Shown piece after piece: positions 33,883 to 42,120 of a stretch of DNA of 64,000 nucleotides (position 1 is the first letter of the stretch; each line of letters opens with the position of its first letter). Both the position numbers and the translations under genes were made by a program. The stretch comes from Miltoncostaea sp963823515 (GTDB lineage Bacteria; Actinomycetota; Thermoleophilia; Miltoncostaeales; Miltoncostaeaceae): positions 260,227 through 324,226 of the forward strand of contig CAWGMB010000014.1 of NCBI GenBank assembly GCA_963823515.1. The letters run 5' to 3'. The notes below the pieces were generated by a model. It made no database searches. It was not told the origin of the DNA and saw only the letters and a program-made list of their open reading frames with translations.

Positions 33883-35369
33883 TACGTGGGCCTCCCGTGC
33901 GGGGCTTCGTCTGACTCCGGCCTCGCGATGGTACCCGCCCCGACCAGGCGGCCGTCGCGATACAGCGCCGCGGTCTGCCCCGGCGCCACCCCGTCGGCGG
34001 CGTCGGACAGATCGATCCGCACACGCCCGCCGCCCCCGGAGACGCGCCCCTCGAGCGGGCGGCCGCGATAGCGCAGGCGCACCTCGAGCGGTCCGTCGCC
34101 CACGTCGCCGTGCAACCGGGCCGGGTCGAGCGAGACCGCCTCCACCGAGAGCCCCTCGCGGGGGCCGACCACGACGGCGTTGCGCTCGGCGTCCGTGGAG
34201 AGGACGTAGAGGGGCTCCGCGCCCGCCACTCCGATTCCACGGCGCTGGCCGACCGTGAAGCGCCAGTAGCCGCCGTGCGTGCCGAGGCGGTGGCCCGCGG
34301 CGTCCTCGATCGGGCCGGGACGCGAGGTGAGCCCGCCCGTGCGCTCGAGGAACGGCGCGTAGCCGCCCTCCCCCACGAAGCAGACCTCCTGGCTCTCCAC
34401 CGCATCGGCGGCCGGCAGGCCGGCCTCGCGCGCCATGGCGCGCACGCGTTCCTTGGCGAGGTCTCCGAGCGGGAAGGCGACCCGCTCGCGCGTCGGGCGA
34501 TCGAGCATGGCGAGCATGTAGCTCTGATCCTTGCCCGCATCCCGGGCGCGGGAAACGAGGGGATGGCCGCCGGCGTCGCGCTCCAGGCGCGCGTAGTGGC
34601 CGGTCGCCATCATCCGGGCGCCGACGAGCGCGGCGGCGTCGGCCAGGACGCTGAAGCGAACCCGCCCGTTGCAGGTGACGCAGGGGTTGGGCGTGCGCCC
34701 CTCGCGGTAGCCGGCGATGAAATCCTCCACCACGTCCTGCCGGAAGCGCTCGGCCACGTCGAGGGTGAGGTGCGGGATGCCGAGGGCGTGGGCGCCGGCG
34801 CGCGCCAGGCGCACCGTCTCGGGCGAGCAGCACGAGCGCTCGGCCGCGGCCGCCGAGGGGTCGTGCCAGAGCCGCATCGTCACGCCCACGACGTCGTACC
34901 CCGCGTCGCGCAGGAGCATCGCCGCGACGGCGCTGTCGACCCCACCGCTCATGGCCACCGCGATGCGGTCGGCACGCTGCGGGATGCCCGGGTCGCCGAG
35001 CCGTCGCGAGTGCCAGGACTCGAGGGCCCGGGCGGCGGCGTCCTCGACGATCTCCACCCCGTGACGCCGCGCCGAGCCGAGGCCGCCGAGGTCGGCGTCG
35101 AGCCGATCGCGCGAGAGGCGCATGGCGTCGTCGAGCGAGGCGCCGTCCAGGCGCGCGCAGGCGGCGCTCGCCGCCGCGGTGGCGGCGCCGCAGCCGAACG
35201 CCTCGAAGCGCGCCGCGCGCACTCGGCCGCCCGCGATCCTCAGAGAGATGCGCACCAGATCGCCGCAGGAGGTGCTGCCCGACTCACCGACAGCGTCCGG
35301 CGAATCCATCGGACCGGCGCCCGCGGGGGACGCCAGATGGCGCATCACCTCGGGGGGATAGGGGGGCAC
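33882..35369 (-). CDS. mnmA: tRNA 2-thiouridylase MnmA fused to an N-terminal IscU/NifU-like domain
   Basis: 495 residues against the usual 360. Residues 1-120 match the Fe-S scaffold IscU/NifU_N: PPEVMRHLASPAG, Cys35-Gly-Asp37, and FGCG with Cys60. The third ligand site, normally His-Cys, is His103-Gly104, so one cluster Cys is missing. Residues about 135-495 are MnmA: PP-loop AMSGGVDSA (139-147), NPCVTCN and QEVCF hold the two catalytic cysteines, and the C-terminal barrel is intact. MnmA thiolates U34 of tRNA-Lys, Glu and Gln. Leaderless GTG with TAGCCT 6 bases upstream. Confidence 0.92.
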   Translation of the reverse strand: MPPYPPEVMRHLASPAGAGPMDSPDAVGESGSTSCGDLVRISLRIAGGRVRAARFEAFGCGAATAAASAACARLDGASLDDAMRLSRDRLDADLGGLGSARRHGVEIVEDAAARALESWHSRRLGDPGIPQRADRIAVAMSGGVDSAVAAMLLRDAGYDVVGVTMRLWHDPSAAAAERSCCSPETVRLARAGAHALGIPHLTLDVAERFRQDVVEDFIAGYREGRTPNPCVTCNGRVRFSVLADAAALVGARMMATGHYARLERDAGGHPLVSRARDAGKDQSYMLAMLDRPTRERVAFPLGDLAKERVRAMAREAGLPAADAVESQEVCFVGEGGYAPFLERTGGLTSRPGPIEDAAGHRLGTHGGYWRFTVGQRRGIGVAGAEPLYVLSTDAERNAVVVGPREGLSVEAVSLDPARLHGDVGDGPLEVRLRYRGRPLEGRVSGGGGRVRIDLSDAADGVAPGQTAALYRDGRLVGAGTIARPESDEAPHGRPT

Positions 35370-35375
35370 CGGACG

Positions 35376-35381
35376 AGGCTA
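35376..35381 (-). promoter_or_regulatory. -10 box of mnmA (leaderless)
   Basis: TAGCCT on the minus strand, 6 bases before the GTG at 35369. This fixes the start so that the scaffold domain is included in the protein. Confidence 0.55.
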
Positions 35382-35491
35382 CCACGCCCTTTTCGGGCTC
35401 AGGGGGACCGCAGCGCCGGCGTTCCCGCGCAGCCGTCCGCCCCGGCCGCGGGAGTGATCTCAGGCGCCGCCGGGCGGCCGTGCGGGTCGCC

Positions 35492-36255
35492 TCACCCGCA
35501 CCGCGGCGCCCTCCGGGGAACGCGCGCGAGGCCGATGTCGCTGACGAACGGAACCGCGCCCGCCGAGCAGGCGGTGGCGATCGCCCGGCGGGCGGATGCG
35601 TCGCCGGCGCGCCGGGTGTAGTCGGTGGCCGTCACCAGTCGCACGCGCCGGCCGATCCTGCGCAGCGCCGCCGCGTTGCCCCGGCGCAGGCGCGGCGGCG
35701 CGGCCGTCCGTCGATCATGTCGACGTTGTCGAGGAAGAGGCCGTCGAAGCCCCGCGCGAGCATCCGTGGCGCCACACGCCGGGCGATGAGCCTCCGGTAG
35801 CCGGGTCGCGAGACATCGGCGAAGTGCTCATCGGGCCAGTCGCCCCAGCGTTCGAGCCGGTACCGCCTCGCCGCCGGATACCACCACCGGTAGCGCTCGA
35901 TCGTCCCGACGCTGAGATACCCGAGGACGATGGCGCCCGATGCCCGAAGCGCGGCGACCTTCGCCGACGAGGCCTCGGCCCCGTCGAGGACGACGAGGTC
36001 GTAGTCGCCGTAGCGGCGGTCGAGGCGGCCGCCCAGGGCTCCGTCGCCGATCGCGAGGGCGAACGACCTGACGGCGCCGAGCCGCTCGGCGGTACCGGGC
36101 TCGGGCGATGGAGCGGCGCCGGCGCACGGCGGCCCGGCGAGCGCGAGCGCGACGAGGGCCGCGACGGCCGTGCGCGTGCCGGACACGTTGGCCGGACCGC
36201 GGGCCGCGACGCGCGAGGGAACCGCCCGAGCGCGCCGGGTTCCCGGCGCGCTCAC
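35492..36255 (-). pseudogene. GH114-like secreted glycosidase, frameshifted
   Basis: A signal peptide (TAVAALVALALAGPPCAGA) precedes a TIM-barrel domain like GH114/endo-alpha-1,4-polygalactosaminidase: YDLVVLDG, AIVLGYLSVGTIERYRWW, and the acidic FDGLFLDNVDM. After this the frame breaks within the GC run at about 35690-35706. The next frame resumes ALRRIGRRVRLVTATDYTRR and AVPFVSDIGLARVPRR, ending at TGA 35494-35492. One added or lost base restores a full-length gene, so it is either a recent pseudogene or an assembly error. GTG overlaps the upstream stop (GTGA). Confidence 0.75.
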
Positions 36256-36833
36256 CCCTTCGGCGGGGACTTCTTCTTTGCGGGGGCGGCCTTCTTGCCC
36301 GCCGCGGCGGCGCCCGGGTGGGCGGCGACCGTGTCGGCGGCGTCCGAGATCGACTGGCGCAGGATGTCGGCGTCCACGAGGCCGGACCAGAGGTTGACCA
36401 GGGTGCGGTCGCGCCCGATCACTGCGACCGACGGGGTGCCGGTGACGCCCAGGCGGTCGGCGAGGTCGCCGAACTTCTGCTTGCCGACGGTGTAGGAGAA
36501 GAAGGCCACACCCTTGGTCGCGCGGCGATCGGAGCGGACCTCCGAGAGGGCCTTCGCGACGCTGGCGTCGTCGGCGGCGCCCGCGACGACGAAGCTGACG
36601 ACCACGACTCCGCTGCCCTTGAGCGCCTTTGCGACGGGCTTGGGGGTGGTCGGCCCGGCGGTCACCGTGCCGCCGAGACCGACGGCGGCCACGGCCACCG
36701 GGGCGGCGGACGCCACGGGGGCGGTCGCGGCGGGATCGGCGGCCGCGTCGGACGCGCCGCCACCGCCGCCACAGCCGGCGACGAGCACGGACGAGGCCGC
36801 GAGGGCCGCGCAGGCGGACAGGAGACGCCTCAT
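36252..36833 (-). CDS. Lipoprotein with a thioredoxin-like domain lacking CxxC
   Basis: 193 residues. Lipobox LVAGC (Cys21), a Gly/Ala/Pro linker, then from about residue 65 a thioredoxin-like fold: KGSGVVVVSFVVAG strand, FGDLADRLGVTGTPSVAVIG with the cis-Pro motif (TGTPS), and DADILRQSISDA. The usual redox CxxC is absent, so it is not a disulfide oxidoreductase; a scaffold or binding role is likelier. A Lys/Ala/Pro tail ends the protein. Probably co-transcribed with the downstream GH114-like gene. Confidence 0.75.
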   Translation of the reverse strand: MRRLLSACAALAASSVLVAGCGGGGGASDAAADPAATAPVASAAPVAVAAVGLGGTVTAGPTTPKPVAKALKGSGVVVVSFVVAGAADDASVAKALSEVRSDRRATKGVAFFSYTVGKQKFGDLADRLGVTGTPSVAVIGRDRTLVNLWSGLVDADILRQSISDAADTVAAHPGAAAAGKKAAPAKKKSPPKG

Positions 36834-36843
36834 GAGCGACCGG

Positions 36844-37150
36844 GCATGATGCCCCGCGATGCCGTTCCGGCCTGTGACTTGAACCTGCGGTAGCAGGTGG
36901 GACTCGACCCGGACACGCCAGGACGTGACCGCGATGCCGTTTCCCTCATCACTCGTATTGGCTCAAGATGTGAGCCGGTGGCGAACACAGCAGGGCACCT
37001 CCGAGTCTAGCCGCTACTCCCGTTGGTCGGCACACCACCCCGTGGGCTTGAACGGCGGAACCAATCGGCATGGGCATGTGGTCCATCGGCCCTTGGCTCC
37101 CGTATCGACATGGGCGACCCTCGAACGGCAGCCCACGCCCCCCTGGAGCA
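36844..37150. other. Unassigned non-coding stretch of lower G+C
   Basis: About 300 bases with less extreme base composition than the surroundings and no convincing frame. CCGCGATGCCGTT occurs twice in direct orientation (36854-36866 and 36930-36942), 76 bases apart. A short hairpin CCTGC-GGTA-GCAGG lies between them. On the minus strand there are stretches like GGTTCAAGTC and GGGTCGAGTCCC that look like tRNA T-arms, but no cloverleaf can be built. It may be an old attachment site, an RNA gene or simply a remnant. Confidence 0.4.
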
Positions 37151-37200
37151 GCCCGTTGCTCATCCCCGCCCCCCCTCCCACCTACACGCTCGCGCCCGGA

Positions 37201-37416
37201 ATGGAGGCGCTCACCCGCGCCCAGAAGGCCGCGCTGGAGGCCTGCCTGTCGGCGCTCACCGGCCGCCTGTCGAGCGTCCTGGTGACCTCCGTCTGCACCA
37301 CCCACACCCATCACGTGATCGAGCTGATCACCCCCGCCGGCACGTTGCTGGCCATGGAACGGGTCCTTCCGGAGACGTCGGCGGCTCCGGGTCTCGGGGG
37401 CGCCGCCGCCGCCTGA
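37201..37416 (+). CDS. Hypothetical protein, 71 residues
   Basis: Begins MEALTRAQKAALEACLSAL and continues with SVLVTSVCTTHTHHVIEL, alternating helix and strand, with strongly GC third positions that suggest real coding. The frame is open much further upstream through the lower-GC stretch, where composition argues against coding. No family recognised. The start could also be a TTG near 37152. Confidence 0.5.
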   Translation: MEALTRAQKAALEACLSALTGRLSSVLVTSVCTTHTHHVIELITPAGTLLAMERVLPETSAAPGLGGAAAA

Positions 37417-37444
37417 GCCCGGTCGCCCGCCGCCCGCCGCGCGA

Positions 37445-37450
37445 TACCCT
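37445..37450 (+). promoter_or_regulatory. -10 box of a leaderless promoter
   Basis: TACCCT, 6 bases before the GTG at 37457. Confidence 0.5.
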
Positions 37451-37456
37451 GGCGAC

Positions 37457-37753
37457 GTGAACGCGGACGCGGTGGGCGATCGCCTCGAGATGCTGCTCGT
37501 GGCGCGATGGCTGGAGGAGGGGGCCGGTGACGACGGCGACGTGTCGGTCTCGGTGCCCGCGCTCGCGCGGGAGCTGGGCCTCGAGCCGGACCGCAGCGGG
37601 ATGATTGCGGTCATGGGCGCGCTCGGCGAGCTCGAGGACCGGCGCCAGGTGCGGGTCTCCTGGCCCCTCGGGACGGGCGGCAGCGAGGCCCTCGTGAGCC
37701 TCTCGTCCGACCTGCGCAGCGACGCGCGCAGGCTGTTCGGGCGCGAGGGCTAG
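37457..37753 (+). CDS. Small winged-helix-like protein, 98 residues
   Basis: Predicted helices with DRLEMLLVARWLEEGAG, VPALARELGLEPDRSG and ALGELEDRRQVRVSW give a helix-turn-helix plus wing pattern, so a small DNA-binding protein is plausible but not established. Leaderless GTG. Its stop and the aspS stop share the palindrome CTAG (37750-37753), so the convergent genes overlap by four bases. Confidence 0.6.
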   Translation: MNADAVGDRLEMLLVARWLEEGAGDDGDVSVSVPALARELGLEPDRSGMIAVMGALGELEDRRQVRVSWPLGTGGSEALVSLSSDLRSDARRLFGREG

Positions 37754-39519
37754 GCCGGGGGTCCGGCGGGCTTCACCCCGAGCTCGCGCAGCTGCAGGGG
37801 GTCGACCGACGCGGGCGCACCGGTGAGCGGGTCGGCGCCGGTCGCCGTCTTCGGGAACGCGATCACGTCGCGGATCGAGCGCTCCCCGGCCAGCAGCATC
37901 ACGATCCGGTCGAGCCCGAGGGCGATGCCGCCGTGCGGCGGCGCGCCCAGGCGCAGCGCCTTCAGCAGGAAGCCGAACTTGGCCTCGGCCTCCTCGTCGG
38001 ACAGGCCGATGAGCGAGAAGACCCGCTCCTGGGTGCCGCGGTCGTGGATGCGGATGCTCCCCCCGCCGATCTCGACGCCGTTCAGCACCACGTCGTAGGC
38101 CTGCGAGAGCACCTCGCCCGGCGCGCTCTCCAGCCGCCCGAGATCCTCCGGCCGCGGCGCGGTGAAGGGGTGGTGGGTCGAGTCCCAGCGCGACTCGCCC
38201 TCGTTCCACTCCACCAGCGGGAAATCGACCACCCAGACCGGGGCCCAGACCCCCTCGGGGATCAGGCCGTTGCGCTCGGCGAAGCGCAGGCGCATCGTGC
38301 CGAGCACCGCCTGCGCCACCGGCTCCGCGTCGGCGACCAGGGCGATCAGGTCGCCCGGCGACGCTCCCAGGCCGGCGGCGATCCCTCCGAGGAACTTCGC
38401 GACCGGCGAGCGCAGCGCGCCCTCCTCCTCGACGGCCGCCCACACGAGCCCCTTGGCCCCGAGCTCGCGCGCCTCCTCCATCAGCTCGTCGCCCACCTTG
38501 CGGCTGACGGCGGCGCCGGCGCCCGGCACCACCAGGCCGCGGACGACCCCACCCGCCGCGATGGCGCCCTCGAACACGCCGAAGCCGGACTCCGAGGCGG
38601 GCGTGGTCCAGTCGAGGATCTCCATGCCGAAGCGCGTGTCGGGACGATCGGTGCCGAAGCGGCGGACCGCGTCGGCGTGCGTGATGCGTGGGAACGGCGT
38701 GGAGATCTCGACGCCCGCGGCCGCGAAGGACTCGCGCAGCACGCGCTCCATCAGATTCTGGACGTCCTGCGGCTCGACGAACGACGCCTCGACGTCGAGC
38801 TGGGTGAACTCCGGCTGGCGGTCGGCGCGCAGGTCCTCGTCGCGGAAGCAGCGGACGATCTGGTAGTAGCGCTCGATCCCGCCCACCATCAGCAGTTGCT
38901 TGAAGAGCTGCGGGCTCTGGGGCAGCGCGTACCAGGAGCCGCGCTGCATACGCGCCGGCACCAGGAAGTCGCGTGCGCCCTCGGGCGTGGAGCGCGTCAG
39001 CACCGGCGTCTCGACCTCGAGGAAGCCCTCGTCCTCGAGCACGCGGCGCATCGCCGAGGCCACCCGGCTGCGCATCTCGAGCGCCCGCAGGCGGCGGGGC
39101 CGGCGGATGTCGAGATAGCGGTAGGTGAGGCGCAGGTCCTCTCCAGGCTCGTGGCCCTCGTCCTCCACCGAGAACGGCAGCGGATCGGCCTCGGAGAGCA
39201 TCTCCATGGCCGATACGCGCAACTCGACCGCACCGGTGGCGAGCCCGGGGTTGACGGTCTGCGCCGACCGGGCGACGACCTCGCCGCCGACGCAGATCAC
39301 GTCCTCCGGGCTGAGGGCGCCGGCCGCCCGGTGGACCCCCTCCCCCGCCTCGGGGTGGAAGACCAGCTGCAGGAGCCCGGAGCGGTCGCGCAGATCGATG
39401 AACACCACGCCCCCGTGGTCGCGGCGCCGGTGGACCCAGCCGGACACCCGCACGTCCTCGCCGAGGGCCTGCGCGGCCCCCGCGCAGGTGTGGCTCCGAT
39501 AGCGCTGCGCACCGATCAA
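37750..39519 (-). CDS. aspS: Aspartyl-tRNA synthetase
   Basis: 589 residues, bacterial-type with an inserted GAD domain. N-terminal OB fold (VSGWVHRRRDHGGVVFIDLRD), class II motif 2 with FRDEDLRADRQPEFTQLD, and motif 3 GGIALGLDRIVMLLAG. Charges tRNA-Asp and perhaps also tRNA-Asn; discriminating status cannot be told by eye. Its ATG overlaps the hisS stop by four bases. Confidence 0.96.
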   Translation of the reverse strand: MIGAQRYRSHTCAGAAQALGEDVRVSGWVHRRRDHGGVVFIDLRDRSGLLQLVFHPEAGEGVHRAAGALSPEDVICVGGEVVARSAQTVNPGLATGAVELRVSAMEMLSEADPLPFSVEDEGHEPGEDLRLTYRYLDIRRPRRLRALEMRSRVASAMRRVLEDEGFLEVETPVLTRSTPEGARDFLVPARMQRGSWYALPQSPQLFKQLLMVGGIERYYQIVRCFRDEDLRADRQPEFTQLDVEASFVEPQDVQNLMERVLRESFAAAGVEISTPFPRITHADAVRRFGTDRPDTRFGMEILDWTTPASESGFGVFEGAIAAGGVVRGLVVPGAGAAVSRKVGDELMEEARELGAKGLVWAAVEEEGALRSPVAKFLGGIAAGLGASPGDLIALVADAEPVAQAVLGTMRLRFAERNGLIPEGVWAPVWVVDFPLVEWNEGESRWDSTHHPFTAPRPEDLGRLESAPGEVLSQAYDVVLNGVEIGGGSIRIHDRGTQERVFSLIGLSDEEAEAKFGFLLKALRLGAPPHGGIALGLDRIVMLLAGERSIRDVIAFPKTATGADPLTGAPASVDPLQLRELGVKPAGPPA

Positions 39520-40778
39520 ATCGTCAACTCCTCGACAAGTTCACCCAACGGGATCTCGCGCTGCTCGTGCGCCGTCATGTCGCGCACCGTGGCCACGCCC
39601 GCGGCGTGCTCGCGCTCGCCGACGATCACCGCGTAGCGGGCCCCGAGGGTGGCGGCGTGCTTCATCATGGTCTTCAGGCTGCGCCCGCGCAGGTCGCTCT
39701 CGCAGCGCAGGCCGGCGGCGCGCAGGCGCTCGAGAACCGGCAGCATCGGCAGGCGCAGGGATTCGTCGAGCACCGCGAGGTAGCAGTCGATCCGGGGCGC
39801 CGAGTCGGCGCCCTGCGCCTCGAGCGCGAGCACGATCCTCTCGATGCCGGCACCGAAGCCGATGCCGGGGGTCGGCGGGCCGCCCAGGCCCTCGACGAGG
39901 CCGTCGTAGCGGCCGCCGCCACCCACCGCGCTCTGGGCGCCGAGGGCGTCGCTGGTGAACTCGAAGACGGTCATCGTGTAGTAGTCGAAGCCGCGCACGA
40001 GGGTCGGGTCCTCGACGTACGCGATGCCGAGGCCCCCGAGCGCCTCCAGCACGCGCTCCCGGTGGGCCTGGGCGGCCGGCGAGAGATGGTCCAGGAGCGT
40101 CGGCGCGTCGGCCATGACCGCCGCCACGGCGGGGTTCTTGGTGTCGAAGAGCCGTAGCGGGTTGACCCGCATGCGCTCCCGGGCGTCCGCGTCGAGGTCG
40201 GACAGATGGTGCTCGAGGTACTCCAGCAGCAGCGCCCGGTAGGGCCCGCGGCTCTCGGGGTCGCCCATGCTCCCCAGGCGCAGCTCGAGGCCCGTCAGCC
40301 CGAGGCTGCGATAGATGCCGTGAAGGAGCGCGATCACCTCGGCGTCGAGCAGCGGGTCGTCGCTGCCGATCGCCTCCGCGCCGATCTGCCAGTGCTCGCG
40401 GTAGCGCCCCGCCTGGGGGTGCTCGTAGCGGAACATCGGGGCCAGGTACCAGAGCTTCACGGGCAGCGGCAGCTTGTGCATGCCGTGCTGCACGAAGGCG
40501 CGCACGACCGACGCGGTGCCCTCCGGGCGCAGGCTCAGGCTGCGCCCGGCCTGGTCCTGAAAGGTGTACATCTCCTTGCGGACCACGTCGGTGCTGGTGC
40601 CCACCCCGCGAACGAAGACCTCGGTCTCCTCGAACGTCGGAGTCACGATCCGCGAGTAGCCGTAGCGCTCGAAGGCGTCGCGGGCGACGTCGATCACGCG
40701 CTGGCGCAGGCGGCTCTCGGCCGGCAGGACGTCGTGGGTCCCCTTGGGCGCCGCCGCGCGGCGGTCTCCCCCGCTCAC
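39516..40778 (-). CDS. hisS: Histidyl-tRNA synthetase
   Basis: 420 residues. GTHDVLP near the start, motif 2 around FRYEHPQAGRYREHWQIGAE, the HisA signature VRGFDYYTMTVFEF, and a C-terminal anticodon-binding domain from about residue 325 (GARYAVIVGERE). Overlaps by four bases with both the preceding membrane-protein gene and aspS, so ftcD-like, membrane protein, hisS and aspS form one operon. Confidence 0.96.
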   Translation of the reverse strand: MSGGDRRAAAPKGTHDVLPAESRLRQRVIDVARDAFERYGYSRIVTPTFEETEVFVRGVGTSTDVVRKEMYTFQDQAGRSLSLRPEGTASVVRAFVQHGMHKLPLPVKLWYLAPMFRYEHPQAGRYREHWQIGAEAIGSDDPLLDAEVIALLHGIYRSLGLTGLELRLGSMGDPESRGPYRALLLEYLEHHLSDLDADARERMRVNPLRLFDTKNPAVAAVMADAPTLLDHLSPAAQAHRERVLEALGGLGIAYVEDPTLVRGFDYYTMTVFEFTSDALGAQSAVGGGGRYDGLVEGLGGPPTPGIGFGAGIERIVLALEAQGADSAPRIDCYLAVLDESLRLPMLPVLERLRAAGLRCESDLRGRSLKTMMKHAATLGARYAVIVGEREHAAGVATVRDMTAHEQREIPLGELVEELTI

Positions 40779-41122
40779 CGCCTCGCCGACCCGGCCCGCT
40801 TCTCCGTGTAGCGGCGCATCTGGCGGTTGTAGCGGACGCGGTCGAGGAACAGGCCGAGCGGCACCATCATCGCGAAGGCGATGACCGAGATGATCGCCGA
40901 CGTCACCGGGCTCTCCCCGGCGAGGAAGACCAGGTACGGGTAGAAGACGGCCGCCACCAGTCCCGCGCGGATGAGGACGCCCCTCGGCGACGCCATGACC
41001 GGCTCGCGGGAGTTGCCGGTGCCCGACTTCACCTTGACCGTGCCCTCGGCGATCGCGTCACGGCGCGGGCTGGACGAGGGCGGCGGGCCCGCGCCCTTGC
41101 GCTTCTTGCGCTTGGCCGCCAT
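40775..41122 (-). CDS. Small membrane protein upstream of hisS
   Basis: 115 residues: a very basic N-terminus (MAAKRKKRKG), a hydrophilic stretch, two membrane helices at about 48-66 and 70-92, and a basic tail. Charge distribution suggests both ends are cytoplasmic. No family name recognised. Overlaps both neighbours by four bases. Confidence 0.75.
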   Translation of the reverse strand: MAAKRKKRKGAGPPPSSSPRRDAIAEGTVKVKSGTGNSREPVMASPRGVLIRAGLVAAVFYPYLVFLAGESPVTSAIISVIAFAMMVPLGLFLDRVRYNRQMRRYTEKRAGSARR

Positions 41123-42087
41123 CAGGCCGCCATCCTGGTGGTGCGGTCGTGCAGCTCGAGGAGCTGCCCCGGCCGGAAGCCGGCGAGGCCGAGCGCCGAC
41201 GGCGAGGGGCCCCCGCGCAGGGCGTCGCCCGGGATCAGGCCGACCAGCTCGGCCTCACCGGCCTCGATGCCCAGCCGCTCGGCCTCGGCGCGCACGAGAG
41301 CGATCACCGTCGCCGGCGGCGCCGCCTTGCGATCCTCGATGTTCATCGACACCTGGGCCATTCCGGCCTCCGGGAGGTAGAGGCCGAGGGCGCGGACGCC
41401 GGGGGGTCCACCGCCGGCCTCGCGCACACGGGCCGCGATGGTCCTGGCCTCGGTGAGGGTTCCCTCGGGAAGCCAGACGTTCAGGGCGATCAGGGGCTGG
41501 CGCACGCCCACCAGCACGGCCCCGGCGCTCGGGTGCAGGCGCGGCGGGCCGGCGTCGGGCACGATCTCCCCGTCGGCGACGGCGCGGGCCAGCTCCTCGA
41601 GGCCGCCGCGGCGGAAGTCGCGCGGGCGGACGTGGTCCGGGTCGGTCGCGACGGCCCCGTAGAGGAAGACCGGCAGGTTGAGGTCGGCCGCAAGGCGCTC
41701 CGCGAGGCCGCGGGCGATCTCCGAGGCGAAGGGCACGTCGTCCTCGTCCATGGCGACGATCGGCGCCACGTCGAGCGCGCCGGTGCGCGGGTGCGCGCCG
41801 CGGTGGCGGCGCAGGTCGATGCGGTCGACGCACTCGCCCGCGAGCGACACCAGCGACTCCTGCAGGGCCAGCGGCTCCCCGGCCAGGGTGATCACGCTGC
41901 GGTGGTGGTCGGGGTCGGAGTGGACGTCGAGGACGTGGACCCGCGGACGCCGGCAGGAGTCGGCCAGCGCGTTGATGGTCGGCGCGTCGCGCCCCTCGCT
42001 GACGTTGGGCACCGAGTAGGCCGCCGGAGGCGCCGGGGCCGCCGGCATCGCGGCGTCCAGGAGCGCCTGGTGTCCTTGTGTGGCCAC
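41122..42087 (-). CDS. Glutamate formimidoyltransferase-like protein (FtcD N-terminal type)
   Basis: About 321 residues, matching the single-enzyme formiminotransferase (no cyclodeaminase half). SVPNVSEGRD at the start, HSDPDHHRSVITLAG, and RHRGAHPRTGALDVAP with the catalytic His are family hallmarks. It would transfer a formimino group to tetrahydrofolate in histidine breakdown, though no other hut gene is present. GTG 42087 with AGGGAAGG upstream is chosen; ATG 42048 is possible. First gene of the hisS-aspS operon; divergent from the ABC exporter. Confidence 0.85.
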   Translation of the reverse strand: MATQGHQALLDAAMPAAPAPPAAYSVPNVSEGRDAPTINALADSCRRPRVHVLDVHSDPDHHRSVITLAGEPLALQESLVSLAGECVDRIDLRRHRGAHPRTGALDVAPIVAMDEDDVPFASEIARGLAERLAADLNLPVFLYGAVATDPDHVRPRDFRRGGLEELARAVADGEIVPDAGPPRLHPSAGAVLVGVRQPLIALNVWLPEGTLTEARTIAARVREAGGGPPGVRALGLYLPEAGMAQVSMNIEDRKAAPPATVIALVRAEAERLGIEAGEAELVGLIPGDALRGGPSPSALGLAGFRPGQLLELHDRTTRMAA

Positions 42088-42098
42088 AAGCCCTTCCC

Positions 42099-42104
42099 TA
42101 TCGT
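42099..42104 (+). promoter_or_regulatory. -10 box of the ABC exporter operon
   Basis: TATCGT, with a GTG 6 bases later at 42111. That GTG is out of frame with the exporter by one base; the in-frame start found is the TTG at 42121. Confidence 0.4.
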
Positions 42105-42120
42105 TCACCAGTGAATCACC

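Noticed and set aside
36844..36960. tmRNA or tRNA on the minus strand
   Set aside because: T-arm-like strings are present, but no cloverleaf, no tmRNA tag reading frame and no acceptor stem could be formed.
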